64,000 bases of DNA from Streptomyces griseoflavus (GCF_014649995.1 NZ_BMUC01000003.1:248001-312000); one strand, 5' to 3'; positions 49,794 to 58,624 are shown, numbered from the stretch's first letter. Notes: generated by a model from the letters alone, not told the origin. Numbers and translations are program-made.

Positions 49794-51571
49794 TCGGCGT
49801 GGCGCCACCGGCCTACGACCCGGCGGCCCCGACCGCGGCCGCCACCCTGCCCGTGGGCGCGCCCGCGACCGTGCGGGCCTACGTCACGGAGCTGCTGCGC
49901 CGGCACCGGCGGGCCTTCCTGCTGCTGATCGCCGTGAACACGGCCGCCGTGGTCGCCTCCATGGTGGGCCCGTACCTGCTGGGCGGGCTGGTGGAGCGGG
50001 TCTCCGAGCGGGAGCGGGAGCTGCACCTGGGGCTCACGGCCGGGTTCTTCGTGCTCGCGCTGGCCGTGCAGGCGGTGTTCGTCCGGCAGGTCCGGCTGCG
50101 CGGGGCGATGCTCGGTGAGCGGATGCTGGCCGATCTGCGCGAGGACTTCCTGGTGCGGTCGGTCGGGCTGCCGCCGGGTGTGCTGGAACGGGCCGGCACG
50201 GGTGACCTGCTGTCGCGGATCACGACCGACATCGACCGGCTCGGCAACGCCATGCGGGAAGCCGTGCCGCAGCTGGCCATCGGCGTCGTGTGGGCGGTGC
50301 TGCTGCTGGGCGGGCTGGTCGTCACGGCGCCGGAACTGGCACCGGCCGTGCTGGTCGCCGTGCCGCTGCTGGTGGTGGGCTGCCGCTGGTACTTCCGGCG
50401 GGCGCCCGCCGCCTACCGTTCGGAGGCGGCCGGGTACGCCGCCGTGGCCGCCGCGCTCGCCGAGACCGTCGACGCGGGGCGGACCGTGGAGGCGCACCGG
50501 CTCGGCCCGCGTCGGGTGGCGCTGACCGACCGGCGGGTCGGGGAGTGGACCGCGTGGGAGCGTTACACGCTCTGGCTGCGGTCGGTCCTCATCCCCGTCA
50601 TCAACATCACCCACGTGACCGTCCTCGGCTCGGTGCTGATGATCGGCGGGGTGTTCGTCCTGCAGGGCTGGATCGGTGTCGGTCAGCTGACCACGGGGGC
50701 GCTGATCGCGCAGATGCTCGTGGACCCGGTCGGGCTCATCCTGCGCTGGTACGACGAGCTCCAGGTGGCGCACGTGTCGCTGGCCCGGCTGGTCGGGGTC
50801 CGGGACATCGAGCCGGACGCCGGCGACGCCGCCCTGGCTCCCGACGGTCGCCGGGTGCACGCGGACCGGGTGCACTTCGGCTACCGGGAGGGCGTGGACG
50901 TCCTGCGGAAGGTGTCCCTGGAGGTCGCCCCCGGGACCAGGCTGGCGCTGGTCGGCCCCTCGGGCGCGGGCAAGTCCACGCTGGGCCGGCTGCTCGCCGG
51001 GATCTACGCGCCCCGGGACGGGCGGGTCACCCTGGGCGACGCGGAGCTGTCGCGGATGACCGCGGAGCGGGTGCGGGCGCACGTCGCCCTCGTCAACCAG
51101 GAACACCACGTGTTCGTGGGCTCCCTGCGCGACAATCTGCGGCTCGCCCGGACGGGCGCCGAGGACGCGGAACTGTGGGCGGCGCTCGGCGCGGTCGACG
51201 CGGACGGCTGGGCGCGCGCACTCGACGACGGCCTGGACACCGAGGTCGGCTCGGGCGGGCTCGCGCTCACGCCGGCCCAGGCGCAGCAGATCGCACTGGC
51301 GCGCCTGGTGCTGGCCGACCCGCACACGCTGGTCCTGGACGAGGCGACCTCGCTGCTCGACCCCCGCGCGGCGCGCCACCTGGAGCGTTCCCTGGCCCGG
51401 GTCCTGGACGGCCGGACGGTGGTCGCGATCGCCCACCGCCTGCACACGGCCCATGACGCGGACGTCATCGCCGTCGTCGAGAACGGCCGGATCAGCGAGC
51501 TGGGCAGCCACGACGAACTCGTCGCGGCCGGTGGCGCGTACGCGGCCCTGTGGCGGTCCTGGCACGGGTGA
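49790..51571 (+). CDS. ABC exporter half with degenerate signature NBD
   Basis: A 593-residue permease-ATPase. Membrane helices lie at about residues 35-310. Walker A LVGPSGAGKST, Walker B TLVLDEATSLLD and the switch His in AIAHRLHTAHD are intact, but the signature LSGGQ is replaced by LTPAQ in LALTPAQAQQIALA. Together with the preceding gene product this makes one canonical ATP site (this Walker A with the partner signature) and one dead site. ATG 49790 overlaps the upstream TGA and has GAGGAG before it, so expression is coupled. The substrate is unknown. Confidence 0.92.
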   Translation: MIGVAPPAYDPAAPTAAATLPVGAPATVRAYVTELLRRHRRAFLLLIAVNTAAVVASMVGPYLLGGLVERVSERERELHLGLTAGFFVLALAVQAVFVRQVRLRGAMLGERMLADLREDFLVRSVGLPPGVLERAGTGDLLSRITTDIDRLGNAMREAVPQLAIGVVWAVLLLGGLVVTAPELAPAVLVAVPLLVVGCRWYFRRAPAAYRSEAAGYAAVAAALAETVDAGRTVEAHRLGPRRVALTDRRVGEWTAWERYTLWLRSVLIPVINITHVTVLGSVLMIGGVFVLQGWIGVGQLTTGALIAQMLVDPVGLILRWYDELQVAHVSLARLVGVRDIEPDAGDAALAPDGRRVHADRVHFGYREGVDVLRKVSLEVAPGTRLALVGPSGAGKSTLGRLLAGIYAPRDGRVTLGDAELSRMTAERVRAHVALVNQEHHVFVGSLRDNLRLARTGAEDAELWAALGAVDADGWARALDDGLDTEVGSGGLALTPAQAQQIALARLVLADPHTLVLDEATSLLDPRAARHLERSLARVLDGRTVVAIAHRLHTAHDADVIAVVENGRISELGSHDELVAAGGAYAALWRSWHG

Positions 51572-51580
51572 GGCACCGCT

Positions 51581-51605
51581 CGCCGCCCGCGCGTGGCGGG
51601 CGGCG
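51581..51605 (+). terminator. Terminator after the heterodimeric ABC operon
   Basis: A perfect 10-bp stem CGCCGCCCGC / GCGGGCGGCG with loop GCGTG starts 10 bases after the stop. Confidence 0.75.
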
Positions 51606-52031
51606 GGCGTCATCCGTGATGCCGTCGCCCGCCCACGGCATGCCCCTGGGGGCGAGAGTGCCGACGGTGAACCGGGGCGGGCACCCACGTCCGCGCGGGG
51701 ACCCGCGAGGGGCGGGGCACGGGCCGGGGGCGCTCCGGTATGCCGTCCGGCCCGGACGACCGCGATGCCCGCGCCCGGGGAGCTCCGTCGTACGGAGCCC
51801 GCAGTCCTGGGTGTGGCCTCCCGGCCGGTGTGCGGGGCCGGAGCAGGGCGGCGGCCGGGCCGGCCGTGCCGTTGCGCGGTGGGGAGCTGCGGTGGAAGGG
51901 TGGAGTCAGGCACCGGCTCGGGGAACGCCCGGTTCCCGGTCGACCGGGAACGGGTGGCGCCAGTGCCCCGAGCACACGGCCCGGCGCGGGCAGCGGCGGG
52001 AACGGGCCCGCCCCCACCCCTGGAGGTACCC
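51606..52031. other. 426-bp gap upstream of DUF5709
   Basis: No gene is supported. The stretch is extremely GC-rich, has no consistent coding bias in one frame, and contains a small inverted repeat CTCCGTCGTACGGAG near 51781-51795 and the 20-bp palindrome at 51932-51951. It probably carries the promoter of the DUF5709 gene. Confidence 0.5.
51932..51951. repeat. Perfect 20-bp palindrome
   Basis: GTTCCCGGTCGACCGGGAAC reads the same on both strands. It lies 80 bases upstream of the DUF5709 start and is a good operator candidate for a dimeric regulator. Its GGTCGACC centre is the same core as in the dyad at 935-992. Confidence 0.6.
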
Positions 52032-52502
52032 GTGAACAGCGCCGACGGTTGGGGAGACGATGTCTACCAGCCCGACTCGTCCGACATCCAGGACGACGCC
52101 GGACTGCTCGACGCCGAGGACACGCTGGACAACGACGGCGTCGCCGACCCCCTCGACCGGGGCTGGTCCCCTCCCGAGCGGCCGTGGGCCGTCGAGCACC
52201 ACGGCGTGACGGCGGCCGAGGGCCACGAGGGCGAGACACTCGACCAGCGGCTCGCCGAGGAGGTGCCGGACCCCTCCGCCATGAACGGCGACGGGCTCGG
52301 GGATTCGTCGGGCACCGACGGGGAACTCCTGGACAACGAGGTCGGCGCAGCGCGTTCCGGCCGGCTCGTCTCCCCCGACGAAGGGGCGCACGAGGACGAG
52401 GAGGAGGCCCTGGTCGCCACGGACGTCGGCATCGACGGTGCCGCCGCCTCCGCGGAGGAGGCCGCCATGCACGTCGTCGACGAGGACACCCTGCCCGGCT
52501 GA
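52032..52502 (+). CDS. DUF5709 family protein
   Basis: A 156-residue, very acidic protein without hydrophobic segments. The family pattern DDVYQPDSSDIQDDAGLLDAEDTLDNDGVADPLDRGWSPPERPW, then HGVTAAEGHEGETLDQRLAEEVPD, is clear. The composition suggests an intrinsically disordered protein of unknown function. GTG 52032 has GGAGG 5 bases upstream. The L31 gene follows after 51 bp on the same strand. Confidence 0.85.
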   Translation: MNSADGWGDDVYQPDSSDIQDDAGLLDAEDTLDNDGVADPLDRGWSPPERPWAVEHHGVTAAEGHEGETLDQRLAEEVPDPSAMNGDGLGDSSGTDGELLDNEVGAARSGRLVSPDEGAHEDEEEALVATDVGIDGAAASAEEAAMHVVDEDTLPG

Positions 52503-52553
52503 CCCCGCCCCTCCCCCGCCGCAGCGCGGGCCCGAGTCGCCCGAGGAGCATCC

Positions 52554-52808
52554 ATGCAGCAGGACAAGCACCCCGACTACCGGCCGGTCGTCTTCCGTGA
52601 CCGTGCCGCGGGCTACGCCTTCCTCACCCGGTCCACCGCGACCAGCGACCAGACCATCGAGTGGGACGACGGCGAGACGTATCCGGTGGTGGACGTGGAG
52701 ATCTCCTCGGAGAGCCACCCGTTCTACACGGGCAAGGCCCGCACCGTGGACACGGAGGGCCGCGTGGCGCGCTTCGAGCGGCGGTACGGCGGTGAGGGCA
52801 CCGGCTGA
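52554..52808 (+). CDS. rpmE2: Type B 50S ribosomal protein L31
   Basis: An 84-residue ribosomal protein L31 of the zinc-independent (C-minus) type: [72 protein letters not shown] has no CxxC zinc ribbon. In Streptomyces this paralogue normally replaces zinc L31 under zinc starvation and is repressed by Zur. I see no Zur box in the short 51-bp upstream gap, which would suggest transcription from further upstream or a degenerate site. ATG 52554. Confidence 0.95.
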   Translation: MQQDKHPDYRPVVFRDRAAGYAFLTRSTATSDQTIEWDDGETYPVVDVEISSESHPFYTGKARTVDTEGRVARFERRYGGEGTG

Positions 52809-52827
52809 GCCCCGGACGGGCCGGGGC
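52809..52827. terminator. Terminator between L31 and DUF457 genes
   Basis: GCCCCGG-ACGGG-CCGGGGC forms a 7-bp stem that begins at the base after the L31 stop and ends just before the convergent stop at 52829. Confidence 0.65.
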
Positions 52828-52828
52828 G

Positions 52829-53623
52829 TCAGATCACGTTGAGGGCCGCCGCGCAGCCCACTCCGCCCAGCAGCATGAACGCGGGCATCAGCACCTTCAG
52901 CTCGACCCAGCTGCCCGCGCGGAAGCGCAGTGCCTTGGGCGGGCCGATCGGGTACCAGCGCTTGCGGCCCACCGGTATGGGCCACAGGATCGGGCATCCC
53001 GAGACGGTCAGCGCGTCCCCGATGTCGTGCACCAGCGCGCCCAGCACGATGGGCAGCCCCAGCCACAGGTACTCCTGGCCGGGCGCGGTGAACATCCAGT
53101 CCGAGCCCATGCCCGGCTGGTCCAGGATGTCGGCGATGATCCAGGCGCTGGTCGCCGCCAGCAGCCACACCAGGACGTCGCTGCTGGAGCCGCGGGTCGC
53201 CCGCCACAGCAGTCCCTCGATGGCCAGCACCATGTGCACGAAGAGGATGGCCAGCACCGCCCAGCGGCCGCCGGTGATCGCCAGGGCCGAGGTGCCGCCG
53301 CCGATGAGAACGGCCCACAGCCAGGTGTGCGTGAGCGTGCGGTGGCCGCCGGAGCGGCGCGGGTCGCCCTGCTTCTTGGTGGCCTTGTAGACGGCGTAGG
53401 ACAGCTTGTCGACGATCTCGCACAGCCAGCGGGACACGGGTCCGAAGGCCCGCGAGATGGTGGCCGCCTTGTGGTCCAGGTCGGGGGCGAGGGCGGCGCC
53501 GGCGCAGATCAGCGCGCCGGCCAGGAGCACCGGCCAGGGCATCGGCTTCCCGGCCGCGGCCGCCGCCGCACCGACCCCGAGCCAGGCCGCGGCGCCCGAC
53601 AGTGAGTGTGCTGGTCCCATCAT
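52829..53623 (-). CDS. YdjM/DUF457-type membrane-bound metal-dependent hydrolase
   Basis: A 264-residue membrane protein with about five or six hydrophobic segments. PDLDHKAATIS and GGHRTLTHTWLW, with the metal-binding Asp/His residues, are the hallmark of the YdjM/LexA-induced hydrolase family. The substrate is unknown. I choose ATG 53623 (MMGPAHS); an ATG at 53641 would add six residues. It is divergent from the DUF3516 helicase gene with 145 bp between. Confidence 0.85.
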   Translation of the reverse strand: MMGPAHSLSGAAAWLGVGAAAAAAGKPMPWPVLLAGALICAGAALAPDLDHKAATISRAFGPVSRWLCEIVDKLSYAVYKATKKQGDPRRSGGHRTLTHTWLWAVLIGGGTSALAITGGRWAVLAILFVHMVLAIEGLLWRATRGSSSDVLVWLLAATSAWIIADILDQPGMGSDWMFTAPGQEYLWLGLPIVLGALVHDIGDALTVSGCPILWPIPVGRKRWYPIGPPKALRFRAGSWVELKVLMPAFMLLGGVGCAAALNVI

Positions 53624-53768
53624 CGCCGTTGCCCGCCCCATCCCTCGTTCGCCGCTGTCCAGTTGAGCGGTCGCGTGGAGGCCCCGCCGGCGACACAGCG
53701 TAGCGTTCGCGATCTTCGGGCCCGCAGCCGATTCCCCCATCGGGCGGGCGGGCAGGCAAGATGGGGAC

Positions 53769-56282
53769 GTGACCCTCATCGATCAGCTGCCGCCGACCGC
53801 CGACCCCGACGCCCTGTACGAAGCCTTCGAGTCGTGGGCCGGGGAACGCGGTCTCACGCTCTACCCCCACCAGGAGGAGGCGCTGATCGAGGTGGTCTCC
53901 GGTGCGAACGTGATCGTGTCCACGCCCACCGGTTCGGGCAAGAGCATGATCGCGGCCGGTGCCCACTTCGCCGCCCTGGCGCGCGACGAGGTCACCTTCT
54001 ACACGGCACCCATCAAGGCGCTGGTGTCGGAGAAGTTCTTCGAACTCTGCAAGATCTTCGGCACGGAGAACGTCGGCATGCTCACCGGTGACGCGTCCGT
54101 CAACGCGGACGCCCCGGTCATCTGCTGCACCGCCGAGGTGCTGGCGTCGATCGCGCTGCGCGACGGCAAGGACGCCGACGTGGGCCAGGTCGTGATGGAC
54201 GAGTTCCACTTCTACGCGGAACCGGACCGCGGCTGGGCCTGGCAGATTCCGATCCTGGAACTGCCGCAGGCGCAGTTCGTGCTGATGTCGGCGACGCTGG
54301 GTGACGTCTCCTTCTTCGACAAGGACCTCACCCGCCGCACCGGCCGTCCCACCGCCGTGGTCCGCTCGGCGACCCGGCCCGTTCCGCTGTCCTACGAGTA
54401 CCGGTACACGCCGCTCACCGAGACCCTCACCGACCTGCTCGCGGCCCGGCAGGCACCGGTCTACATCGTGCACTTCACGCAGGCGCAGGCGGTGGAGCGG
54501 GCGCAGGCGCTGATGAGCATCAACATGTGCTCGCGCGAGGAGAAGGAACGGATCGCCGAGCTCATCGGCAACTTCCGCTTCACCACCAAGTTCGGCCGCA
54601 ATCTGTCGCGTTACGTGCGGCACGGCATCGGCGTGCATCACGCCGGCATGCTGCCCAAGTACCGGCGGCTGGTGGAGAAGCTGGCGCAGGCGGGTCTGCT
54701 GAAGGTCATCTGCGGGACGGACACCCTCGGTGTGGGGGTCAACGTCCCCATTCGCACGGTGCTGTTCACGGCGCTGACCAAGTACGACGGCACTCGCGTA
54801 CGGACCCTGCGGGCCCGTGAGTTCCACCAGATCGCGGGCCGTGCGGGACGCGCGGGTTTCGACACCGAGGGTTTCGTGGTCGCGCAGGCCCCCGAGCACG
54901 TCGTCGAGAACGAGAAGGCGCTGGCGAAGGCGGGCGACGATCCGAAGAAGCGCCGCAAGGTCGTGCGCAAGAAGGCCCCCGAGGGCTTCGTCGCCTGGAG
55001 CGAGCAGACCTTCGACAAGCTCATCGGATCGGAGCCGGAGCCGCTGACCTCCCGTTTCCGGGTCACGCACACGATGCTGCTGTCGGTGATCGCCCGGCCG
55101 GGCAACGCCTTCGAGGCGATGCGCAGGCTGCTGGAGGACAACCACGAGCCGCGCAAGCAGCAGCTGCGGCACATCCGGCGGGCGATCGCCATCTACCGCT
55201 CGCTGCTCGACGGCGGCATCGTCGAGAAGCTCGACCGGCCGGACGCCGAGGGCCGCATCGTCCGCCTGACGGTCGACCTCCAGCAGGACTTCGCGCTCAA
55301 CCAGCCGCTGTCCACGTTCGCGCTGGCCGCGTTCGAACTGCTGGACCCGGAGTCGCCGTCGTACGCGCTGGACATGGTGTCCGTGGTGGAGTCGACGCTG
55401 GACGATCCGCGCCAGATCCTCGCCGCCCAGCAGAACAAGGCGCGTGGTGAGGCGGTCGCCGCGATGAAGGCGGACGGGGTGGAGTACGAGGAGCGCATGG
55501 AACGCCTCCAGGACGTCACCTACCCGAAGCCGCTGGAGGAACTGCTCTTCCACGCCTACAACACCTACCGCAAGAGCCACCCCTGGGTGGGTGACCATCC
55601 GCTGTCGCCGAAGTCCGTGATCCGGGACATGTACGAACGGGCGATGTCCTTCACGGAGTTGGTGTCGCACTACGAGCTGGCGCGCACCGAGGGCATCGTG
55701 CTGCGCTACCTGGCGAGCGCCTACAAGGCACTGGATCACACCGTGCCGGACGACCTGAAGTCGGAGGACCTGGAGGATCTGATCGCCTGGCTGGGCGAGA
55801 TGGTGCGTCAGGTCGACTCCAGTCTGCTGGACGAGTGGGAGCAGCTGGCCAACCCGGAGGAGATGACCGCGGAGGAGGCGCAGGAGAAGGCCGACCAGGT
55901 CAAGCCGGTCACCGCCAACGCGCGTGCCTTCCGCGTCCTGGTGCGCAACGCCATGTTCCGCCGGGTCGAGCTCGCCGCCCTCGACCAGGTGGCGGAGCTG
56001 GGTGAGCTGGACGCCGACTCGGGCTGGGACGCGGGTGCCTGGGGCGAGGCGATGGACAAGTACTGGGACGAGTACGAGGAGCTGGGCACCGGCCCCGACG
56101 CCCGCGGCCCGAAGCTGCTGCTGATCGAGCAGGAGCCGCAGAACGGGCTGTGGCGGGTCCGGCAGATCTTCGACGACCCGAACGGCGACCACGACTGGGG
56201 CATCAGCGCCGAGGTCGACCTCACCGCCTCCGACGCGGAGGGCCGCGCGGTCATCCGTGTCACCGATGTCGGCCAGCTGTGA
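53769..56282 (+). CDS. DEAD/DEAH-box RNA helicase with DUF3516 domain
   Basis: An 837-residue Ski2-like helicase. Walker A TPTGSGKSM, DEFH (motif II, VVMDEFHFYAEP), SATLGD (motif III), GVHHAGMLPKYRR and QIAGRAGRAGFD (motif VI) are visible within the first 380 residues. The remaining 450 residues match DUF3516, a helical extension found in actinobacterial helicases. It probably unwinds structured RNA. The GTG at 53769 immediately precedes the fold. The thioesterase gene follows after 19 bp, so the two are probably co-transcribed. Confidence 0.92.
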   Translation: MTLIDQLPPTADPDALYEAFESWAGERGLTLYPHQEEALIEVVSGANVIVSTPTGSGKSMIAAGAHFAALARDEVTFYTAPIKALVSEKFFELCKIFGTENVGMLTGDASVNADAPVICCTAEVLASIALRDGKDADVGQVVMDEFHFYAEPDRGWAWQIPILELPQAQFVLMSATLGDVSFFDKDLTRRTGRPTAVVRSATRPVPLSYEYRYTPLTETLTDLLAARQAPVYIVHFTQAQAVERAQALMSINMCSREEKERIAELIGNFRFTTKFGRNLSRYVRHGIGVHHAGMLPKYRRLVEKLAQAGLLKVICGTDTLGVGVNVPIRTVLFTALTKYDGTRVRTLRAREFHQIAGRAGRAGFDTEGFVVAQAPEHVVENEKALAKAGDDPKKRRKVVRKKAPEGFVAWSEQTFDKLIGSEPEPLTSRFRVTHTMLLSVIARPGNAFEAMRRLLEDNHEPRKQQLRHIRRAIAIYRSLLDGGIVEKLDRPDAEGRIVRLTVDLQQDFALNQPLSTFALAAFELLDPESPSYALDMVSVVESTLDDPRQILAAQQNKARGEAVAAMKADGVEYEERMERLQDVTYPKPLEELLFHAYNTYRKSHPWVGDHPLSPKSVIRDMYERAMSFTELVSHYELARTEGIVLRYLASAYKALDHTVPDDLKSEDLEDLIAWLGEMVRQVDSSLLDEWEQLANPEEMTAEEAQEKADQVKPVTANARAFRVLVRNAMFRRVELAALDQVAELGELDADSGWDAGAWGEAMDKYWDEYEELGTGPDARGPKLLLIEQEPQNGLWRVRQIFDDPNGDHDWGISAEVDLTASDAEGRAVIRVTDVGQL

Positions 56283-56301
56283 GCACAGGAGAATCACACC
56301 G

Positions 56302-57168
56302 ATGACCAATCCGGCCGAGAGCCTCGTCGCCCTGCTCGACCTGGAGCAGATCGAGGTCGACATCTTCCGTGGCCGCAGCCCGCAGGAGTCGCTGCAGCGG
56401 GTCTTCGGCGGGCAGGTGGCGGGGCAGGCCCTGGTCGCCGCCGGCCGCACCACGGAGGGCGACCGCCCCGTGCACTCGCTGCACGCGTACTTCCTGCGTC
56501 CGGGCCGGCCCGGGGTGCCGATCGTGTACCAGGTCGAACGGGTGCGGGACGGCAGGTCGTTCACCACCCGCCGGGTGACCGCGGTGCAGCAGGGCCGCAC
56601 GATCTTCAATCTCACCGCCTCCTTCCACAGGCCTGAACAGGGCAGTTTCGAGCACCAGCTGCCGCCGGCCCGCAAGGTTCCGGACCCGGAGTCGCTGCCG
56701 ACGGTCACCGACGAGATCCGTGAGCACCTCGGCGCGCTGCCGGAGCAGTTGGAGCGGATGGCGCGCCGGCAGCCCTTCGACATCCGCTATGTCGACCGGC
56801 TGCGCTGGAATGCCGAGGAGGTGGAGGGCGCGGAACCGCGCAGCGCGGTGTGGATGCGCGCGGTCGGCCCGCTCGGTGACGATCCGCTGGTGCACACCTG
56901 TGCCCTGACCTACGCCAGTGACATGACCCTCCTCGACGCCGTACGCATCCCGGTGGAGCCGCTGTGGGGGCCGCGCGGCTTCGACATGGCGTCGCTGGAC
57001 CACGCCATGTGGTTCCACCGCCCGTTCCGCGCGGACGAGTGGTTCCTGTACGACCAGGAGTCGCCGATCGCCACGGGCGGACGGGGTCTGGCCCGCGGGC
57101 GGATCTACGACCGGGAGGGCCGGATGCTGGTGTCCGTCGTGCAGGAGGGGTTGTTCCGGGCGCTGTAG
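56302..57168 (+). CDS. tesB: Acyl-CoA thioesterase II
   Basis: A 288-residue double hotdog-fold thioesterase that hydrolyses acyl-CoA esters. FRGRSPQESLQRVFGGQVAGQALVAAGRT, SLHAYFLRPGRPGVPIVYQVERVRDGRSFTTRRVTAVQQG, and the C-terminal SLDHAMWFHRPFRADEWFLYDQESP are TesB hallmarks; the catalytic Asp is in SLDHAMWFH. ATG 56302 has AGGAGAA 8 bases upstream. Its 3' end overlaps the convergent DUF6397 gene by 64 bases. Confidence 0.95.
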   Translation: MTNPAESLVALLDLEQIEVDIFRGRSPQESLQRVFGGQVAGQALVAAGRTTEGDRPVHSLHAYFLRPGRPGVPIVYQVERVRDGRSFTTRRVTAVQQGRTIFNLTASFHRPEQGSFEHQLPPARKVPDPESLPTVTDEIREHLGALPEQLERMARRQPFDIRYVDRLRWNAEEVEGAEPRSAVWMRAVGPLGDDPLVHTCALTYASDMTLLDAVRIPVEPLWGPRGFDMASLDHAMWFHRPFRADEWFLYDQESPIATGGRGLARGRIYDREGRMLVSVVQEGLFRAL

Positions 57169-57971
57169 GTCACCGGTCGCCGCGGCGTCGGCGGGCGGCC
57201 CAGCCGCCCCGGGGCGCCGCGCGGGCCGTGACCGCGCTGCCGCGTTTCACCCGGTGGTCCGGTCCGGGGCGGCGCGGACGGGGCCGCCGGCCATCGTTCC
57301 CGTGCCTCCGGTGCCCTTGCCTCCGGTTCCCGTGCCTCCCGTTCCCGTGCCTCCTGTGTCAGCCGGGCCAGTTCGGACCGCAGCCAGGCGATCTCGTCCG
57401 GGTCACGGGCCGTCATGAGGTACTGCGCGACACGCGAGGCCGGTGAGCCGGGCGTGCCGTGGGGCGGCGGCACCAGGTGCTCGGTCAGCCGGCACCGGTC
57501 CCGGGGATCCGTCACGGTCTGCGCCCGATGGAGCGGGGCGAGGAGCGACGCCACCGCGCCGGCCAGGGCCCACGGACCGTCGGCCCGGCGGAGCAGGTGC
57601 CCCAGGTGCCGGGTCCGCCAGTTGCGTGGGCGCAGGTCGATGCCGGTGTCGAGCTGGCCCCTGAGGCTTTCGGGCATGCGTCCCGTCAGCAGCGGCGCGT
57701 GCTCGTCGCCGGACGCGAACAGCGTCAGTTCCGCGGCCGAATAGAGCCAGACCGCGGCGCGGTGGCGGTCGGGACGGAACGCCACGGGCACCAGCAGGCC
57801 CAGCCGGGCCAGGCGGGTGAACCGGGCCTTCGAGACCGCCAGGAGGGCCGCACCCTCCGTGGTGCCCAGGGCCCGCACGGTCCGGTGCCGGTCTCCCGCA
57901 CCGTCACCGTGGGCCGTGCGGGACCTGCCCGCTGCGGCGGCTTCGGACGTGTGGATGTACTGTCCGGGCAT
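57105..57971 (-). CDS. DUF6397 family protein (probable)
   Basis: A 288-residue protein resembling a Streptomyces family that I recall as DUF6397. RTVRALGTTEGAALLAVSKARFTRLARLGLLVPVAF is a helix-turn-helix-like unit, RHRAAVWLYSAAELTLFASGDEHAPLLTGRMPESLRGQLDTGIDLRPRNWRTRHLGHLLRRADGPW follows. Compared with relatives as I remember them, an N-terminal HTH unit seems to be missing. The tail contains a pentapeptide repeat (EARER, EAREP, EARAP) from a 15-bp DNA repeat, and the last 21 residues are antisense to tesB, perhaps a read-through after loss of an earlier stop. Confidence 0.6.
   Translation of the reverse strand: MPGQYIHTSEAAAAGRSRTAHGDGAGDRHRTVRALGTTEGAALLAVSKARFTRLARLGLLVPVAFRPDRHRAAVWLYSAAELTLFASGDEHAPLLTGRMPESLRGQLDTGIDLRPRNWRTRHLGHLLRRADGPWALAGAVASLLAPLHRAQTVTDPRDRCRLTEHLVPPPHGTPGSPASRVAQYLMTARDPDEIAWLRSELARLTQEAREREAREPEARAPEARERWPAAPSAPPRTGPPGETRQRGHGPRGAPGRLGRPPTPRRPVTYSARNNPSCTTDTSIRPSRS
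57296..57355. repeat. Four tandem copies of a 15-bp unit
   Basis: GTTCCCGTGCCTCCG and three near-copies (57296, 57311, 57326, 57341) lie in the DUF6397 reading frame, each coding for one pentapeptide, so copy changes keep the frame. Confidence 0.85.
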
Positions 57972-58098
57972 GTTCGTCTCCCCCGCGAATATGTGACGGC
58001 CGACGCCGGGTGCGCCCGCTCGGGAAAAACCGTAGCCGTTCCGTCACATTCCGTGGCAGGCCTGTGGAAAACTCCGCAGGCTCGGACGAATGCGCAGG

Positions 58099-58506
58099 TC
58101 AGAGCTCTGCGTCGGGTTTCATTCGGCGGGCGTCCACGTCCAGGTGCTCGCCGACCCTGTTGACCATCAGCGTCATCTCGTACCCGATCTGGCCGATGTC
58201 GGCCTCGGCGCCGCTGAGCACGCACAGACAGCTGCCGTTGCCGGCGGCGGTCACGAAGAGCACCGCGTCGTCGAACTCCACCATCGTCTGGCGCACCCCG
58301 CCCGCGCCGAAGTGACGCCCCGATCCCTTGGCGAGGCTGTGCAGGCCGGACGAGACGGCGGCGAGGTGCTCCGCGTCCTCACGGCGCAGTCCCGTGCTCG
58401 CGCCCGTCACCAGCCCGTCGTTGGACAGCACCAGCGCGTGCCGTACGTGTTCGACGCGTTGGGTCAGCTCGTCCAGCAGCCAGTCGAGTCCCTGGTTCTG
58501 CGCCAT
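58099..58506 (-). CDS. Roadblock/LC7 domain protein
   Basis: A 135-residue protein of the roadblock/LC7 (MglB/CvnB-like) fold: LDWLLDELTQRVEHVRHALVLSNDGLVTGASTGLRREDAEHLAAVSSGLHSLAKGSGRHFGAGGVRQTMVEFDDAVLFVTAAGNGSCLCVLS. In Streptomyces such proteins are the second member of conservons (sensor kinase, roadblock, DUF742, Ras-like GTPase) and bind the GTPase. None of the other conservon genes is adjacent, so this is an orphan copy. ATG 58506 has GGGGAG 9 bases upstream. It is divergent from the PPOX gene. Confidence 0.9.
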   Translation of the reverse strand: MAQNQGLDWLLDELTQRVEHVRHALVLSNDGLVTGASTGLRREDAEHLAAVSSGLHSLAKGSGRHFGAGGVRQTMVEFDDAVLFVTAAGNGSCLCVLSGAEADIGQIGYEMTLMVNRVGEHLDVDARRMKPDAEL

Positions 58507-58624
58507 GTCCCGAATCTCCCCCTGCTCTTCCCCGTGGTCTTCCCCGCGTACCGTCCCCTCCGTCAGGAGGGTCCCCGCGCCAGCCTTCCGCACGACCGGG
58601 CCCCGGGCAAGGAAGATGGGAGCC

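Noticed and set aside
51906-56783. A 1625-codon open frame antisense to DUF5709, L31, the helicase and tesB
   Set aside because: It is the low-information shadow of high-GC coding DNA; Val/Leu/Gly/Arg-rich without domain motifs, and it opposes five well-supported genes.
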